From Marinomonas posidonica_A (GTDB taxonomy: Bacteria; Pseudomonadota; Gammaproteobacteria; Pseudomonadales; Marinomonadaceae): a stretch of 64,000 nucleotides of DNA. Under the pieces are notes generated by a model that was given only the letters and a program-made list of their open reading frames with translations, was not told the DNA's origin and did no database searches. The stretch's first letter is position 1. Every line of letters begins with the position of its first letter. Below are positions 17,614 through 26,960 of the stretch, piece by piece. The stretch lies in contig NZ_JBHZSP010000005.1 in the NCBI RefSeq assembly GCF_043643765.1, positions 176,459 through 240,458 on the forward strand. Direction: 5' to 3'. The position numbers and the translations under genes were made by a program.

Positions 17614-18711
17614 ATGTCAGATAAAGATCCAACTGCTTTACAGCGACCAACAAGTTTAAAGGCAAAACTTCATTTTATTACTCGCTTTTATGTGGGCGAT
17701 GTATCTACGTTGTCTCCAGATGATGTACGTCGAGTGTTGATCATTAACCTGTTTGCTAGCGTTGGCATTCTTTTTACCTTTCCTTTGGGTATTGCTTCAT
17801 TTTTTCAGGGTAAGTTACTGTTAGGCGTCGTGCTAATCAGTATTGCTTTTTTGTATGCCGCTAACCATCTTTACCTCAGGCGTACTCATCATCACGCTAT
17901 GTCCGGTAATTTTGTGATATACCCTTTATATGCCTTAATGCTTTACCTGATTTACACGGGCGGCGTGAATGGAACAGGACATGTTTGGCTTTTTTGTGTA
18001 CCCGCTGTGGCGTTGTTTCTACATGGTTTAAAGAAGGGGTTGATTGAACTTGCTGTCTTTACTCTGCTATTAACCGCGCTGATGTTTTATACGGATAACC
18101 ATTTTTTAGAGTTTGGTTATCACCCATCGTTAAAGTCTCGGATCTTATTTGCCTTTGCTGTTGTGGTCTTTTTATCCGGTATTTATGAATTCTCTATGTC
18201 TCGTTTTAATGATGAATTAAAGCGCACGTCGGCGAAGCTAAAATTGGTGGCTTATACCGATATGTTAACGAACCTCTTGAACCGTCGCGGTATTTATCAA
18301 AAGCTTGAGCAACGACAACACGCTTATTTGTTATTAGCAGATGTGGATTTTTTTAAACGAGTAAATGATGAGTATGGGCATGATGCTGGGGATTATGCGT
18401 TGGAGAAAATTGCCCAAATCATTGAGTCTGGATTGCCCAAAGGGGCTTTGTCTTCACGCTGGGGTGGCGAAGAGTTTCTTCTTGCGGTATTTGATTGTTC
18501 TCCTCATGAAGCTTATGAAATAGCAGAGTCTATTCGAAACCTGGTGGCCGACTATGAATTCAATTATCGGGAGCAAAGTTTCCGCGTTACTCTGAGCTTT
18601 GGTGTCGCAACGATGAATGAGACGGTTTCTTTACGTGAAGCGATTACCTTAGCAGACAGTCATTTGTACAATGCTAAGCGTGCCGGTCGAAATCAAACTC
18701 GTAAAGACTAA
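17614..18711 (+). CDS. Membrane-bound diguanylate cyclase (GGDEF)
   Basis: 365 residues. About six membrane helices (residues 40-205) form an unnamed sensory domain with short loops, then a C-terminal GGDEF domain begins near TDMLTNLLNRRG. The active-site loop is RWGGEEF, and DVDFFKRVNDEYGHDAGD supplies the Mg2+-binding aspartate, so the domain should make cyclic di-GMP. No RXXD inhibitory site lies five residues before the GGEEF (the sequence there is KGALSSRW). The gene stands alone. In the leader, AGGGTAAT occurs twice and a CCTTAA / TTAAGG inverted repeat is present; their role is unknown. Confidence 0.88.
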   Translation: MSDKDPTALQRPTSLKAKLHFITRFYVGDVSTLSPDDVRRVLIINLFASVGILFTFPLGIASFFQGKLLLGVVLISIAFLYAANHLYLRRTHHHAMSGNFVIYPLYALMLYLIYTGGVNGTGHVWLFCVPAVALFLHGLKKGLIELAVFTLLLTALMFYTDNHFLEFGYHPSLKSRILFAFAVVVFLSGIYEFSMSRFNDELKRTSAKLKLVAYTDMLTNLLNRRGIYQKLEQRQHAYLLLADVDFFKRVNDEYGHDAGDYALEKIAQIIESGLPKGALSSRWGGEEFLLAVFDCSPHEAYEIAESIRNLVADYEFNYREQSFRVTLSFGVATMNETVSLREAITLADSHLYNAKRAGRNQTRKD

Positions 18712-18784
18712 TTTGACGGTCTTTGCCTGCCTTAAATTAATTCGTGTTATTCTTGCGCCTCAGTGATTTTCTTTGAGTGACCTT

Positions 18785-20509
18785 ATGCGTATCGAGCGTC
18801 GTCTAGTGCCGTCGGCACCTTGCCAATTTCCTACCAGTATGCCCGTCAGTTTACAGCGTATCTTTATGGCGAGAGAGGTCTTTAGTTCGGAGCAAATTGA
18901 CTATCGCTTGCCTCATCTTTTGAGACCGAATGCCTTGTTTGATTTGCCTAAGGCGGCCTCTATTTTAGCCGATGCCATTGTGGCAGGTGAAAAAATTCTG
19001 ATTGTCGGTGATTTTGATGCGGACGGCGCAACCAGCACTAGCTTAGGCATTTTGGCGTTAGAAGCGATGGGGGCCGTCGAACCGACTTACTTAGTGCCCA
19101 ATCGTTTTGAATTTGGTTATGGATTGACGCCAGAAATTGTAGCCGTTGCGCAACAGTATTCCCCTGATGTGCTGGTGACGGTTGATAATGGTATTGCCAG
19201 TATTGATGGTGTTCAGGCAGCAAAATCTCATGGCATGAAAGTGGTGGTCACCGACCATCATTTACCTGGAGATCAATTGCCAAACGCGGATGCCATTGTG
19301 AATCCAAACCACCCTAATTGTCAGTTTTTGAGTAAGAATCTAGCCGGTGTTGGGGTAATTTTTTATGTTATGTCGGCCTTAAGAGCAGCGTTGAATCAGC
19401 GGAATTGGTTTGTTGAGCAGCATATTCCTGAACCTAAAATGGCGGATTTTTTAGATCTAGTGGCGCTGGGTACAGTGGCCGACGTGGTGCCGCTGGATAA
19501 CAACAATCGAATCTTGGTTCAGCAAGGGATTAAGCGTATTCAAGCCGGTTTGGCGCGTCCTGGTATTTTGGCTTTATTGGAAGTAGGGCGTCGTGACTAT
19601 CGTCAGCTCAAAGCCTCTGATCTTGGCTTTGTGGTGGGGCCAAGGTTGAATGCGGCTGGCCGGTTGGATGACATGTCAGTAGGGATTGAATGTTTGCTGG
19701 CAACTCAACCACATCAGGCACAACAGTATGCTCAACAATTAGATCAGTTTAATCGTGAGCGCAAAGCCATTGAGTCCGATATGAAAGAGCAGGCCGAGTT
19801 ACTGCTTGAATCATTATTAGACGATGAACAGAGCATGCCTCATGGTATGTGTTTTTATGATGCGGATTGGCATCAGGGAGTGATTGGCATTTTGGCGTCC
19901 CGCATGAAAGAAAAGTGCCATCGCCCTGTGATTGCTTTTGCCCGTGTGGGTGAGGATGAGTTAAAGGGCTCTGCTCGTTCCATTCCAGGTGTTCATATCC
20001 GAGATGCGTTGGATCTTTTGGCCAAGCGCTATCCTCAGTTGTTAAGCAAATTTGGTGGCCATGCGATGGCGGCTGGCATGTCCATTAAAGAGTCTCATTA
20101 TGACGCTTTTCGATTAGCATTTGATGCCATCATCGCAGAGTGGGTAACGGCTGATCAGTTAGAGGCGCGGATCATGACGGACGGCGAATTGGCCGCCGAA
20201 GATTTCAGCTTGAGCTTTGCTGAATTGGTGAGATTGTCCGGTCCTTGGGGGCAAGCGTTTCCTGAGCCTTGCTTTGATGGCGTATTTGATGTGTTACAGC
20301 AGCGCCTTGTCGGAGAAAAACACTTAAAATTGATGGTGCGAGAACCTAACAGTGGCGTGTTGCTGGATGCGATTAGTTTCTTTGTGGATCTGGATAAATG
20401 GCCGAATGAAAAAGCCAGCCAAGTGCGTTTAGTATACAAATTGGATATCAATGAGTTCCGTGGTCAACGCAACTTACAATTGCTAGTGGATTACCTAGAA
20501 GTGGTTTAA
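18785..20509 (+). CDS. recJ: Single-stranded-DNA-specific exonuclease RecJ
   Basis: 574 residues from the ATG at 18785; the in-frame TTG at 18773 would add four residues but lacks a ribosome-binding site. DHH-family 5'-3' nuclease: GDFDADGATS at 75-84, VDNG at 133-136 and TDHHLPG around 156-162 hold the Mn2+ ligands. DHHA1 has SKFGGHAMAAGMS, and a C-terminal OB fold follows. RecJ works in RecF-pathway recombination and mismatch repair. Confidence 0.94.
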   Translation: MRIERRLVPSAPCQFPTSMPVSLQRIFMAREVFSSEQIDYRLPHLLRPNALFDLPKAASILADAIVAGEKILIVGDFDADGATSTSLGILALEAMGAVEPTYLVPNRFEFGYGLTPEIVAVAQQYSPDVLVTVDNGIASIDGVQAAKSHGMKVVVTDHHLPGDQLPNADAIVNPNHPNCQFLSKNLAGVGVIFYVMSALRAALNQRNWFVEQHIPEPKMADFLDLVALGTVADVVPLDNNNRILVQQGIKRIQAGLARPGILALLEVGRRDYRQLKASDLGFVVGPRLNAAGRLDDMSVGIECLLATQPHQAQQYAQQLDQFNRERKAIESDMKEQAELLLESLLDDEQSMPHGMCFYDADWHQGVIGILASRMKEKCHRPVIAFARVGEDELKGSARSIPGVHIRDALDLLAKRYPQLLSKFGGHAMAAGMSIKESHYDAFRLAFDAIIAEWVTADQLEARIMTDGELAAEDFSLSFAELVRLSGPWGQAFPEPCFDGVFDVLQQRLVGEKHLKLMVREPNSGVLLDAISFFVDLDKWPNEKASQVRLVYKLDINEFRGQRNLQLLVDYLEVV

Positions 20510-20618
20510 TGACGTTTAAATTTGCTTAACAAATACCGCCATTGGTTGCCCATCGAATGCAAACTTGAGGTACAATGTGCCTCCCTCAAACATCACCTAA
20601 TTAAACTGGAGTTCATTC

Positions 20619-21461
20619 ATGACAGCATTGGTTCTTGATGGCAAATTATGCGCCAAAGAAACCGAAACTCGCTTACAGGCTCAAGTGGCGGAGCTTAAAG
20701 AGCGTACTGGCGGCACCCCGATTTTAGCGACTATTTTGGTTGGTGCTGACCCTGCATCAGCGACGTATGTAAAAATGAAAGGCAATGCTTGTCGTCGTGT
20801 TGGTATGGATTCAATGGCCATTGAACTCGACGAAACCACCACTACTGAGCAGCTATTAAGCAAGATTCATGAGTTGAATGATAACCCTGATGTGCACGGT
20901 ATTTTGTTGCAACATCCGGTACCAGAACAAATTGATGAGCGTTTGTGTTTTGATGCGATTGCGGCACACAAAGACGTTGATGGTGTGACTTGTCTTGGCT
21001 TTGGGCGTATGGCGATGCAAGAGCCTGCTTATGGCGCGGCCACACCAGCTGGTATCATGCGCCTGTTAGCGGAGTACGATGTGAGCTTGGAAGGTAAGCA
21101 TGTGGTGGTCGTTGGGCGTAGTCCGATTTTAGGTAAGCCTATGGCCATGATGATGTTGAATGCCAATGCGACCGTGACCATTTGTCACTCTCGTACACAG
21201 AATTTGTCTGATTTCGTCAAACAAGCAGACGTCATTGTCGGTGCGGTTGGTAAGCCAGAATTCATTAAAGCGGAATGGATTAAAGACGGTGCTGTAGTGG
21301 TGGATGCGGGTTATCACCCAGGTGGTGTTGGCGACATTGAACTCGGCCCTCTTACTGATCGAGTGTCAGCTTATACGCCTGTGCCTGGCGGTGTTGGCCC
21401 AATGACAATTAATACGCTTATTTTGCAAACCTTAGAATCGGGTTTGAAACAACTGGCCTAA
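20619..21461 (+). CDS. folD: Bifunctional methylene-THF dehydrogenase/methenyl-THF cyclohydrolase FolD
   Basis: 280 residues, normal length. Conserved motifs: YVKMKGNACRRVGM with the catalytic Lys, HKDVDGVTC, the Rossmann VVVGRSPILGKPMAMMM, and PVPGGVGPMTINTL. It interconverts 5,10-methylene- and 10-formyl-tetrahydrofolate using NADP+. Single gene with its own terminator. AACTGGAG precedes the ATG. Confidence 0.96.
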   Translation: MTALVLDGKLCAKETETRLQAQVAELKERTGGTPILATILVGADPASATYVKMKGNACRRVGMDSMAIELDETTTTEQLLSKIHELNDNPDVHGILLQHPVPEQIDERLCFDAIAAHKDVDGVTCLGFGRMAMQEPAYGAATPAGIMRLLAEYDVSLEGKHVVVVGRSPILGKPMAMMMLNANATVTICHSRTQNLSDFVKQADVIVGAVGKPEFIKAEWIKDGAVVVDAGYHPGGVGDIELGPLTDRVSAYTPVPGGVGPMTINTLILQTLESGLKQLA

Positions 21462-21480
21462 AACGATAGATTGAACGACC

Positions 21481-21514
21481 AAGCCGCACTGTCATAGGTG
21501 CGGCTTCTTTTTTT
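21481..21514 (+). terminator. Intrinsic terminator after folD
   Basis: AAGCCGCAC / GTGCGGCTT around an eight-base loop, followed by CTTTTTTT. Confidence 0.9.
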
Positions 21515-21544
21515 AAGCAGAGTAGAGATGATACGAGGTAGGCT

Positions 21545-22135
21545 ATGTCTACAGAAATGTTAAAAGACGCATTGGATTTTGATCTCATTGCGGACGTGTT
21601 TGTGTCGGAGTCTATTACGGCATCACCAGCAGAATTGCATGGTCAGTTATGTGGCTATTTAGCCTCAGGAGTGACTTTGCCACTAGAAGATTGGCTCGCC
21701 ATGGTGGTGGAGTTTTGTGATATCGAAAGCTGGAAAGAAGACGCTAGTCGAGTCGCCATTGTTGACTTATATAACGCTACGTTAACCTTATTCCAAAATG
21801 GTGAATATGCTCTTGTCCCCAGCATTGCTGATGACGATGCCGAATTATGTGAGCGTGGTGTGACTTTGTCTCAATGGGCTCATGGTTTCTTGGCGGGCTA
21901 TGGTTTATCTGGTCAGAAAAAAGACTTATCAGAAGAGACCAAGCAGATATTACGTGACTTCGCTAACATTTCGGGAATGCAGTCTGACATGCGCAGCCTT
22001 GAAGAGAACAATGATAATGAAGCGGATCTGACCGAATTGGTTGAGTACGTTCGTTTGTCTGCCATGATGATGTACTCAGAACATCATGATATTAATCCAG
22101 ATGCCGATCATTCGAAGCAAAATGCGCTTCATTAA
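21545..22135 (+). CDS. UPF0149 (YgfB) family protein
   Basis: 196 residues, all-helical. SPAELHGQLCGYLASG near residues 27-42 and LSQWAHGFLAGYGLSG near 107-122 are UPF0149/YgfB hallmarks. It lies directly upstream of pepP and a UbiH-family gene, as ygfB does in E. coli. Molecular function is not settled; a pseudomonad homologue has been reported to repress a muropeptide-amidase pathway, which should not be carried over without test. Confidence 0.85.
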   Translation: MSTEMLKDALDFDLIADVFVSESITASPAELHGQLCGYLASGVTLPLEDWLAMVVEFCDIESWKEDASRVAIVDLYNATLTLFQNGEYALVPSIADDDAELCERGVTLSQWAHGFLAGYGLSGQKKDLSEETKQILRDFANISGMQSDMRSLEENNDNEADLTELVEYVRLSAMMMYSEHHDINPDADHSKQNALH

Positions 22136-22179
22136 TACCCAGTTAATGGACAACTTGATACAGATGAAATGAGGTCACT

Positions 22180-23496
22180 ATGAACATCACTTTGCAAACC
22201 TATCAATCCCGTCGTGAACGTTTAATGGCGTCTTTGCCTGATAACAGTGTAGTGGTCATTCGTAATGGCGAGTTGGCGGTGCGCAATAATGATTGTGACT
22301 ACGAATTTCGACCTGACAGCCGTTTCTATTATTTGACCGGGTTTCCAGAGCCCAGTGCGTACGCCATTATCTCTGGGCAAGGTGATTTGACTCTAGTGAG
22401 TTTGCCAAAAGACACTGAAAAAGAACAATGGGATGGTTTTCGTTACGGTATTGAGGGTGCCATTCAGGCATTTGGCGCAACACAAGCCTTTGCTTTAGAG
22501 GCACTGGATGAGACCTTAGCGACGGCGTTGGATGGTGCGGATTGCCTAGCATATTGTTTTGCTGATCAAAGACTACGTGAGCAACTAGCAGTATGTCGTG
22601 ATGGTTTGGCTGCGCGTGCTCGATTGGGTGCGAAAGCGCCTGGGCAATTGCTGGACGTTACAAACTATGTGGCAGAAATGCGTTTGCGTAAAGATGCAGA
22701 AGAAATTGCAATCATGGAAGCCGCCGCACAAATCAGTGTTGACGCTCATAAGCAAGCGATGCGCTCAGTGAAACCAGGTATGAAAGAGTATCAGTTAGAA
22801 GCCGAACTTAATTATGTGTTTATGAAATCTGGTGCCCGCCAGCCTGCGTATAACAACATTGTGGCGTCTGGTTCAAATGCCTGTGTTTTGCATTACATTA
22901 AAAATGACGAAACCATTAAAGACGGTGATTTGGTATTAATTGACGCAGGTGCTGAGTTGTCATGTTATGCGTCAGATATCACACGAACCTTTCCGGCAAA
23001 TGGCAAATTCACTGAGCCACAAGCGGCGCTTTATCAATTGGTGCTTGATGCCTATCACGATGGCATGAAAGAGCTGACGGTGGGCAATCCTTATGAAGCT
23101 TGTCACCATGCAGCGGTGAAAACATTAACCACAGGTTTGGTGCAGCTGGGATTGTTGTCAGGAGAGGTGGATACCCTGATCGAAAGCAAGGCATATCGCG
23201 ATTTTTATATGCACAATACAGGGCACTGGTTAGGATTAGATGTACACGATTGTGGTGCTTATAAACTGGCAGGGGAATCGCGTGCCTTAGAAGAAGGGAT
23301 GGTATTAACCATAGAGCCAGGCTTGTACGTGTCAGAAGACAATCTAAAGGTAGAGCCAAAGTGGCGTGGCATTGGTATTCGTATTGAAGACGATGTGTTG
23401 ATTACCGCATCGGGTCCTTATGTTCTAACCCATGGTTTAGCGAAAGAGATTAGTGAGATCGAAGCTTTAATGGCTGAGGCTCATTCTATTAGTTAA
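22180..23496 (+). CDS. pepP: Xaa-Pro aminopeptidase (aminopeptidase P)
   Basis: 438 residues. The N-terminal creatinase-like domain (DNSVVVIRNGELAVRNND, SRFYYLTGF) precedes the pita-bread metallopeptidase domain with metal ligands in LIDAGAELSCYASDITRTFP, NTGHWLGLDVHD, TIEPGLYV and GIRIEDD. It removes N-terminal residues ahead of proline with two Mn2+ ions. Followed 14 bases later by the UbiH-family gene in the ygfB-pepP-ubiH arrangement. GAGG lies before the ATG. Confidence 0.95.
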   Translation: MNITLQTYQSRRERLMASLPDNSVVVIRNGELAVRNNDCDYEFRPDSRFYYLTGFPEPSAYAIISGQGDLTLVSLPKDTEKEQWDGFRYGIEGAIQAFGATQAFALEALDETLATALDGADCLAYCFADQRLREQLAVCRDGLAARARLGAKAPGQLLDVTNYVAEMRLRKDAEEIAIMEAAAQISVDAHKQAMRSVKPGMKEYQLEAELNYVFMKSGARQPAYNNIVASGSNACVLHYIKNDETIKDGDLVLIDAGAELSCYASDITRTFPANGKFTEPQAALYQLVLDAYHDGMKELTVGNPYEACHHAAVKTLTTGLVQLGLLSGEVDTLIESKAYRDFYMHNTGHWLGLDVHDCGAYKLAGESRALEEGMVLTIEPGLYVSEDNLKVEPKWRGIGIRIEDDVLITASGPYVLTHGLAKEISEIEALMAEAHSIS

Positions 23497-23510
23497 TTGG
23501 AGTAAGTGTG

Positions 23511-24716
23511 ATGGCAAAATCCTATGATCTGATCCTCGTTGGTGCTGGTATGGTTGGCGGCTTATCTGCAATATTGTTAGCAAAGTCGTCCCTGCGAATC
23601 GCGCTTGTGGATAAGCACACTGGGTTATACACACTTTCAACACCACCCGCCTACGATGCTCGAGTCAGTGCCATTTCCAGTCAATCTAAAACATTATTAG
23701 AAGACGCGGGAGTGTGGCAAAACATTCCTAAAAACCGAATTGCTTCCTATGACAACATGGTGGTATGGGATGGCTTGGGTGAGGGCATGGTCGACTTTAA
23801 TGCCCATAATAGCGACATGCCGGAATTAGGGCACTTAGTTGAAAACGCGGTCTTAAATGATCAGCTAATGGCACGCCTAAAAGACAATGCGAATGTGGAT
23901 CTTTATTTGGGTGATCAGTTAGACAGCTATGAACTAAACGAAGCTGGGGTGACGGCAAGTTTGACCTCTGGCCATCAGTTGAACGCTCAGGCCATCATCG
24001 CTGCAGATGGCGCTATGTCTAAGTTAAGGCAAGACAATGACTTTGATACGATCGAATGGGATTATGGTCATACGGCCATCGTCGCTACCATAGAAATAGG
24101 TCAAAGCCATCAAAATACCGCGTGGCAAAGTTTTGGTGAAGAAGGTATTTTGGCCTTTTTACCCATGCCCAGTGTGGATGGTAAAGAGTATATTTCCATT
24201 GTTTGGTCTGTTCCTCCTGGTGATGCTGAAACCTTAATGGCCTTGTCGGATGAGGCATTTTGTCAACGCTTACACTATGCGATTAATCGTAAATTTGATG
24301 TTCTTTCGGTGACTCGTGAACGCCAAGCGATTCCATTACGCCAACGTCATGCTAAACAATATGTGAAGGTTGGTTTGGCCTTGATCGGTGATGCGGCTCA
24401 TACCATTCACCCTTTGGCTGGTCAGGGTGCCAACCTTGGGTTTGGTGATGTAAAGGCTTTAGTGGCAGTATTATCCAAAGCACAGCGTCGCGGAGAAGCG
24501 TTAGGGTCACTAAAGGTATTACGACGTTATCAACGTGCTCGTATGTTAGATAATATTGCGATGGCGGCTGGAATGGAAACCTTCAAACGTTTGTTTACAA
24601 GTCATCATCCCGCGTTAGTGGGAATTCGTAATATGGGAATGAAGCGCTTTAATCAAAGTCGTTTTCTAAAAGAGAAGGTTGTGGCTCGTGCGGCCGGTTT
24701 GTCTTCTTTTTCCTAA
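23511..24716 (+). CDS. UbiH/UbiF/UbiI family FAD-dependent ubiquinone-biosynthesis hydroxylase
   Basis: 401 residues. The N-terminal FAD-binding GAGMVGGLSA follows LILV, and the C-terminal FAD signature is LIGDAAHTIHPLAGQGANLGF. These mark a class A flavin monooxygenase hydroxylating the benzoquinone ring in ubiquinone biosynthesis. Which ring position is not decidable by eye. I prefer the ATG at 23511 (TTGGAG eight bases before) over the adjacent GTG at 23508. Only 117 bases separate it from the chosen HDOD start. Confidence 0.88.
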   Translation: MAKSYDLILVGAGMVGGLSAILLAKSSLRIALVDKHTGLYTLSTPPAYDARVSAISSQSKTLLEDAGVWQNIPKNRIASYDNMVVWDGLGEGMVDFNAHNSDMPELGHLVENAVLNDQLMARLKDNANVDLYLGDQLDSYELNEAGVTASLTSGHQLNAQAIIAADGAMSKLRQDNDFDTIEWDYGHTAIVATIEIGQSHQNTAWQSFGEEGILAFLPMPSVDGKEYISIVWSVPPGDAETLMALSDEAFCQRLHYAINRKFDVLSVTRERQAIPLRQRHAKQYVKVGLALIGDAAHTIHPLAGQGANLGFGDVKALVAVLSKAQRRGEALGSLKVLRRYQRARMLDNIAMAAGMETFKRLFTSHHPALVGIRNMGMKRFNQSRFLKEKVVARAAGLSSFS

Positions 24717-24833
24717 TCATTGCGGAAACAGAGGACAGGCTTTTCAAAACGCTACTTATTTCCAGTTGCAAAAACATTTGGCTACCTTATCCTGCTTAAT
24801 GGTGTTTTTTTGATTACTGAAGGGTTGCCTCCT

Positions 24834-25661
24834 ATGCGTATAGAAGCGCTTTTAAAGCAAACCGATAAACTTCCTAATGTCCCGGATGTGGTTCGTGAGC
24901 TTATTCAACTGCTAAATGATCCTGATGCTAATTATTCTGACATCAGTCAACGAGTGGCCCATGATCAAACCATTTCGCTGAAAATTCTGCGTATGGTGAA
25001 TTCTGCTTACTTTGGTTTGTCTCGTAAGATTTCGTCGATTGATGAAGCCACTGTTTTGCTTGGTATGTCTAAATTAAAAACACTGGTGATTGCCTCCGGC
25101 TTTTCAAGCTCCGTTGAGAAAGTAGAGGGCATTAATTTACCTGCTTTCTGGGCAGATTCTTTTCGGGTCGCAGAGTTGGCGAAGTGGGTTGCGAAGCGAA
25201 CAGAGCTGGTGGATGAAGACGAAGCGTTTACCGTCGGGATTGTCCATAACATTGGACGTCTTTTACTGCATCTTACTCAGCCAGACCTTGCCCTTGAGAT
25301 CCAGACGTTAGTGAATAATCGCAAAGCTAGCCGTGTAAAAGCCGAGCAGGATCTCCTAGGCTTTACCACACAAGATGCAGGTAAAGCCTTGATGGATATG
25401 TGGAAGTTTCCTGTTGCTATGGGCGATGCCGTACAGCAGCACAAGCGTCCGTTTATGAATGATGAGCCTCAAGCGTTAGCTTGTGTACTCAATATTGCAT
25501 GCTATTTAAATGCATGTATTCGTAATGATCGGGATTCCGATCTGGTTCGAGAGGGGTTTCCTATGGCGGTTGCGAAAAGTGCAGGCTTAGGAGAAGGTAT
25601 TCTATTTGAGCTGGATGATGCTTTAATTATTGGCGATGGTTTAAACCAACTTTTGGTATAA
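24834..25661 (+). CDS. HDOD domain signalling protein
   Basis: 275 residues, almost all HDOD domain: LPNVPDVVRELIQLLND, a DQTISLKILRMVNSAYFGLS core and the DEATVLLGMSKLKTLV helix. In HDOD proteins the HD catalytic residues are changed, and these proteins act as signalling scaffolds, not phosphohydrolases. The ATG at 24834 with GAAGGG upstream is preferred to a TTG at 24720 that would add 38 residues resembling no domain. It precedes the iron-transport operon; no known functional link. Confidence 0.82.
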   Translation: MRIEALLKQTDKLPNVPDVVRELIQLLNDPDANYSDISQRVAHDQTISLKILRMVNSAYFGLSRKISSIDEATVLLGMSKLKTLVIASGFSSSVEKVEGINLPAFWADSFRVAELAKWVAKRTELVDEDEAFTVGIVHNIGRLLLHLTQPDLALEIQTLVNNRKASRVKAEQDLLGFTTQDAGKALMDMWKFPVAMGDAVQQHKRPFMNDEPQALACVLNIACYLNACIRNDRDSDLVREGFPMAVAKSAGLGEGILFELDDALIIGDGLNQLLV

Positions 25662-25844
25662 ATCTGTTTTTTTACATACATTACTTAGACTCAATGGAAT
25701 GAGAATCGCTAGTGTTTGTGCTGAGCTTGTGCTAATTTCTTTTTTCAATTTTTAGCAAGTCCTCAAAGGCCTTATTTTCTTTGCTTTGATGCACGGAAGT
25801 ATCTTAGATACGAGAAAATGTTTTCAAGTTTTGGAAGGTGAATA

Positions 25845-26918
25845 ATGGCAATTATTTTTCAGCGCTCTATGAAGCGCGAAAAGCTCGTTTCTTATATCAA
25901 AAATGCAGGTTTAGCTCTGCTTTCATGTTCATTTTTGCTGCCTGTGAGCGCCCAAGCTGAAGGTGAAGTGAATATCTATTCGGCTCGCAAAGAGTCGTTA
26001 ATTGCACCTATTCTGGAGACTTTTTCTGAGCAGAATGATGTGGTTGTCAATTTGATCACAGGTTCAGCTGATGCCTTGTTAAGTCGTTTAAGAGCAGAGG
26101 GTGATGCTAGCCCTGCGGATGTTTTTATTACCGTCGATGCTGGTCGATTACATCGCGCTAAAGCGGCAGGCGTGTTGCAGCCATTACAAAGTGAGGTTCT
26201 CGAGACCAATATTCCAAGTCATTTGAGAGACAAAGATAACTATTGGTTTGGTTTATCTCAACGTGCTCGTGTCATCTTTTATAACCCTGAAACTGTGGAT
26301 TCTAGCGAGCTATCTCGATACGAAGACTTGGTCGATGCTAAATGGAAAGGTCGCGTTTGCGTGCGTTCTTCTGCCAATATTTATAACCAATCATTAGTCG
26401 CGTCGATGATTGAGGCCGATGGCGCTGAGCAGACGCAAACATGGATTAAAGGTCTTATGGCCAATCTTGCCCGTCCGCCGTTTGGTGGAGATGTGGATCT
26501 ACTAAAAGCGGTTGCTGCAGGGGTGTGTGATGTGACGTTGGCAAACACTTACTACTATGGTCGCTTAGGGCAAAGTGATTTAGCAAGCGATCGCGAAGTC
26601 TATGCCAAAGTAAAACCTTTCTGGCCGAATCAAGGCGAAGCTGAACGTGGCGCTCATGTTAACGTGAGCGGTGCTGGTCTGACTTCAGCCGCGACAAATG
26701 TTGAAAATGCAAAGCGGTTACTTGAATTTTTAACCAGTCAAACAGCACAAGAATGGTATGCTCATGTGAATAACGAATACCCAGTTGTAAAGGGGATTGG
26801 TGCACCTGAGATGTTAGCGCCTTATGGTACGTTTCATGCTGATAGCCTGTCGTTAAGTAAATTGGGAGAGAATAACCGTCAAGCGGTTGAGCTCATGGAC
26901 ATTGGCGGTTGGAAGTAA
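25845..26918 (+). CDS. Ferric iron ABC transporter, periplasmic binding protein (FbpA/FutA type)
   Basis: 357 residues with a Sec signal peptide (hydrophobic about 20-36, cleavage after ...SAQA at 38). The mature protein starts EGEVNIYSARKESL, the usual start of Fe3+-binding proteins of this class. ITVDAGRLHRA and the tandem tyrosines of LANTYYYGRL are the iron ligand region. GGAAGGTG precedes the ATG. It is followed by permease and ATPase genes on the same strand, completing an importer of free or siderophore-stripped Fe3+. Confidence 0.9.
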   Translation: MAIIFQRSMKREKLVSYIKNAGLALLSCSFLLPVSAQAEGEVNIYSARKESLIAPILETFSEQNDVVVNLITGSADALLSRLRAEGDASPADVFITVDAGRLHRAKAAGVLQPLQSEVLETNIPSHLRDKDNYWFGLSQRARVIFYNPETVDSSELSRYEDLVDAKWKGRVCVRSSANIYNQSLVASMIEADGAEQTQTWIKGLMANLARPPFGGDVDLLKAVAAGVCDVTLANTYYYGRLGQSDLASDREVYAKVKPFWPNQGEAERGAHVNVSGAGLTSAATNVENAKRLLEFLTSQTAQEWYAHVNNEYPVVKGIGAPEMLAPYGTFHADSLSLSKLGENNRQAVELMDIGGWK

Positions 26919-26960
26919 CCGCCTATTTGAATTGAACTAATCACAGGTTGTAACGAGTCA

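Noticed and set aside
24720..24833. 38-residue N-terminal extension of the HDOD protein from a TTG
   Set aside because: No ribosome-binding site at the TTG and the added residues do not resemble the domain; the ATG at 24834 is better.
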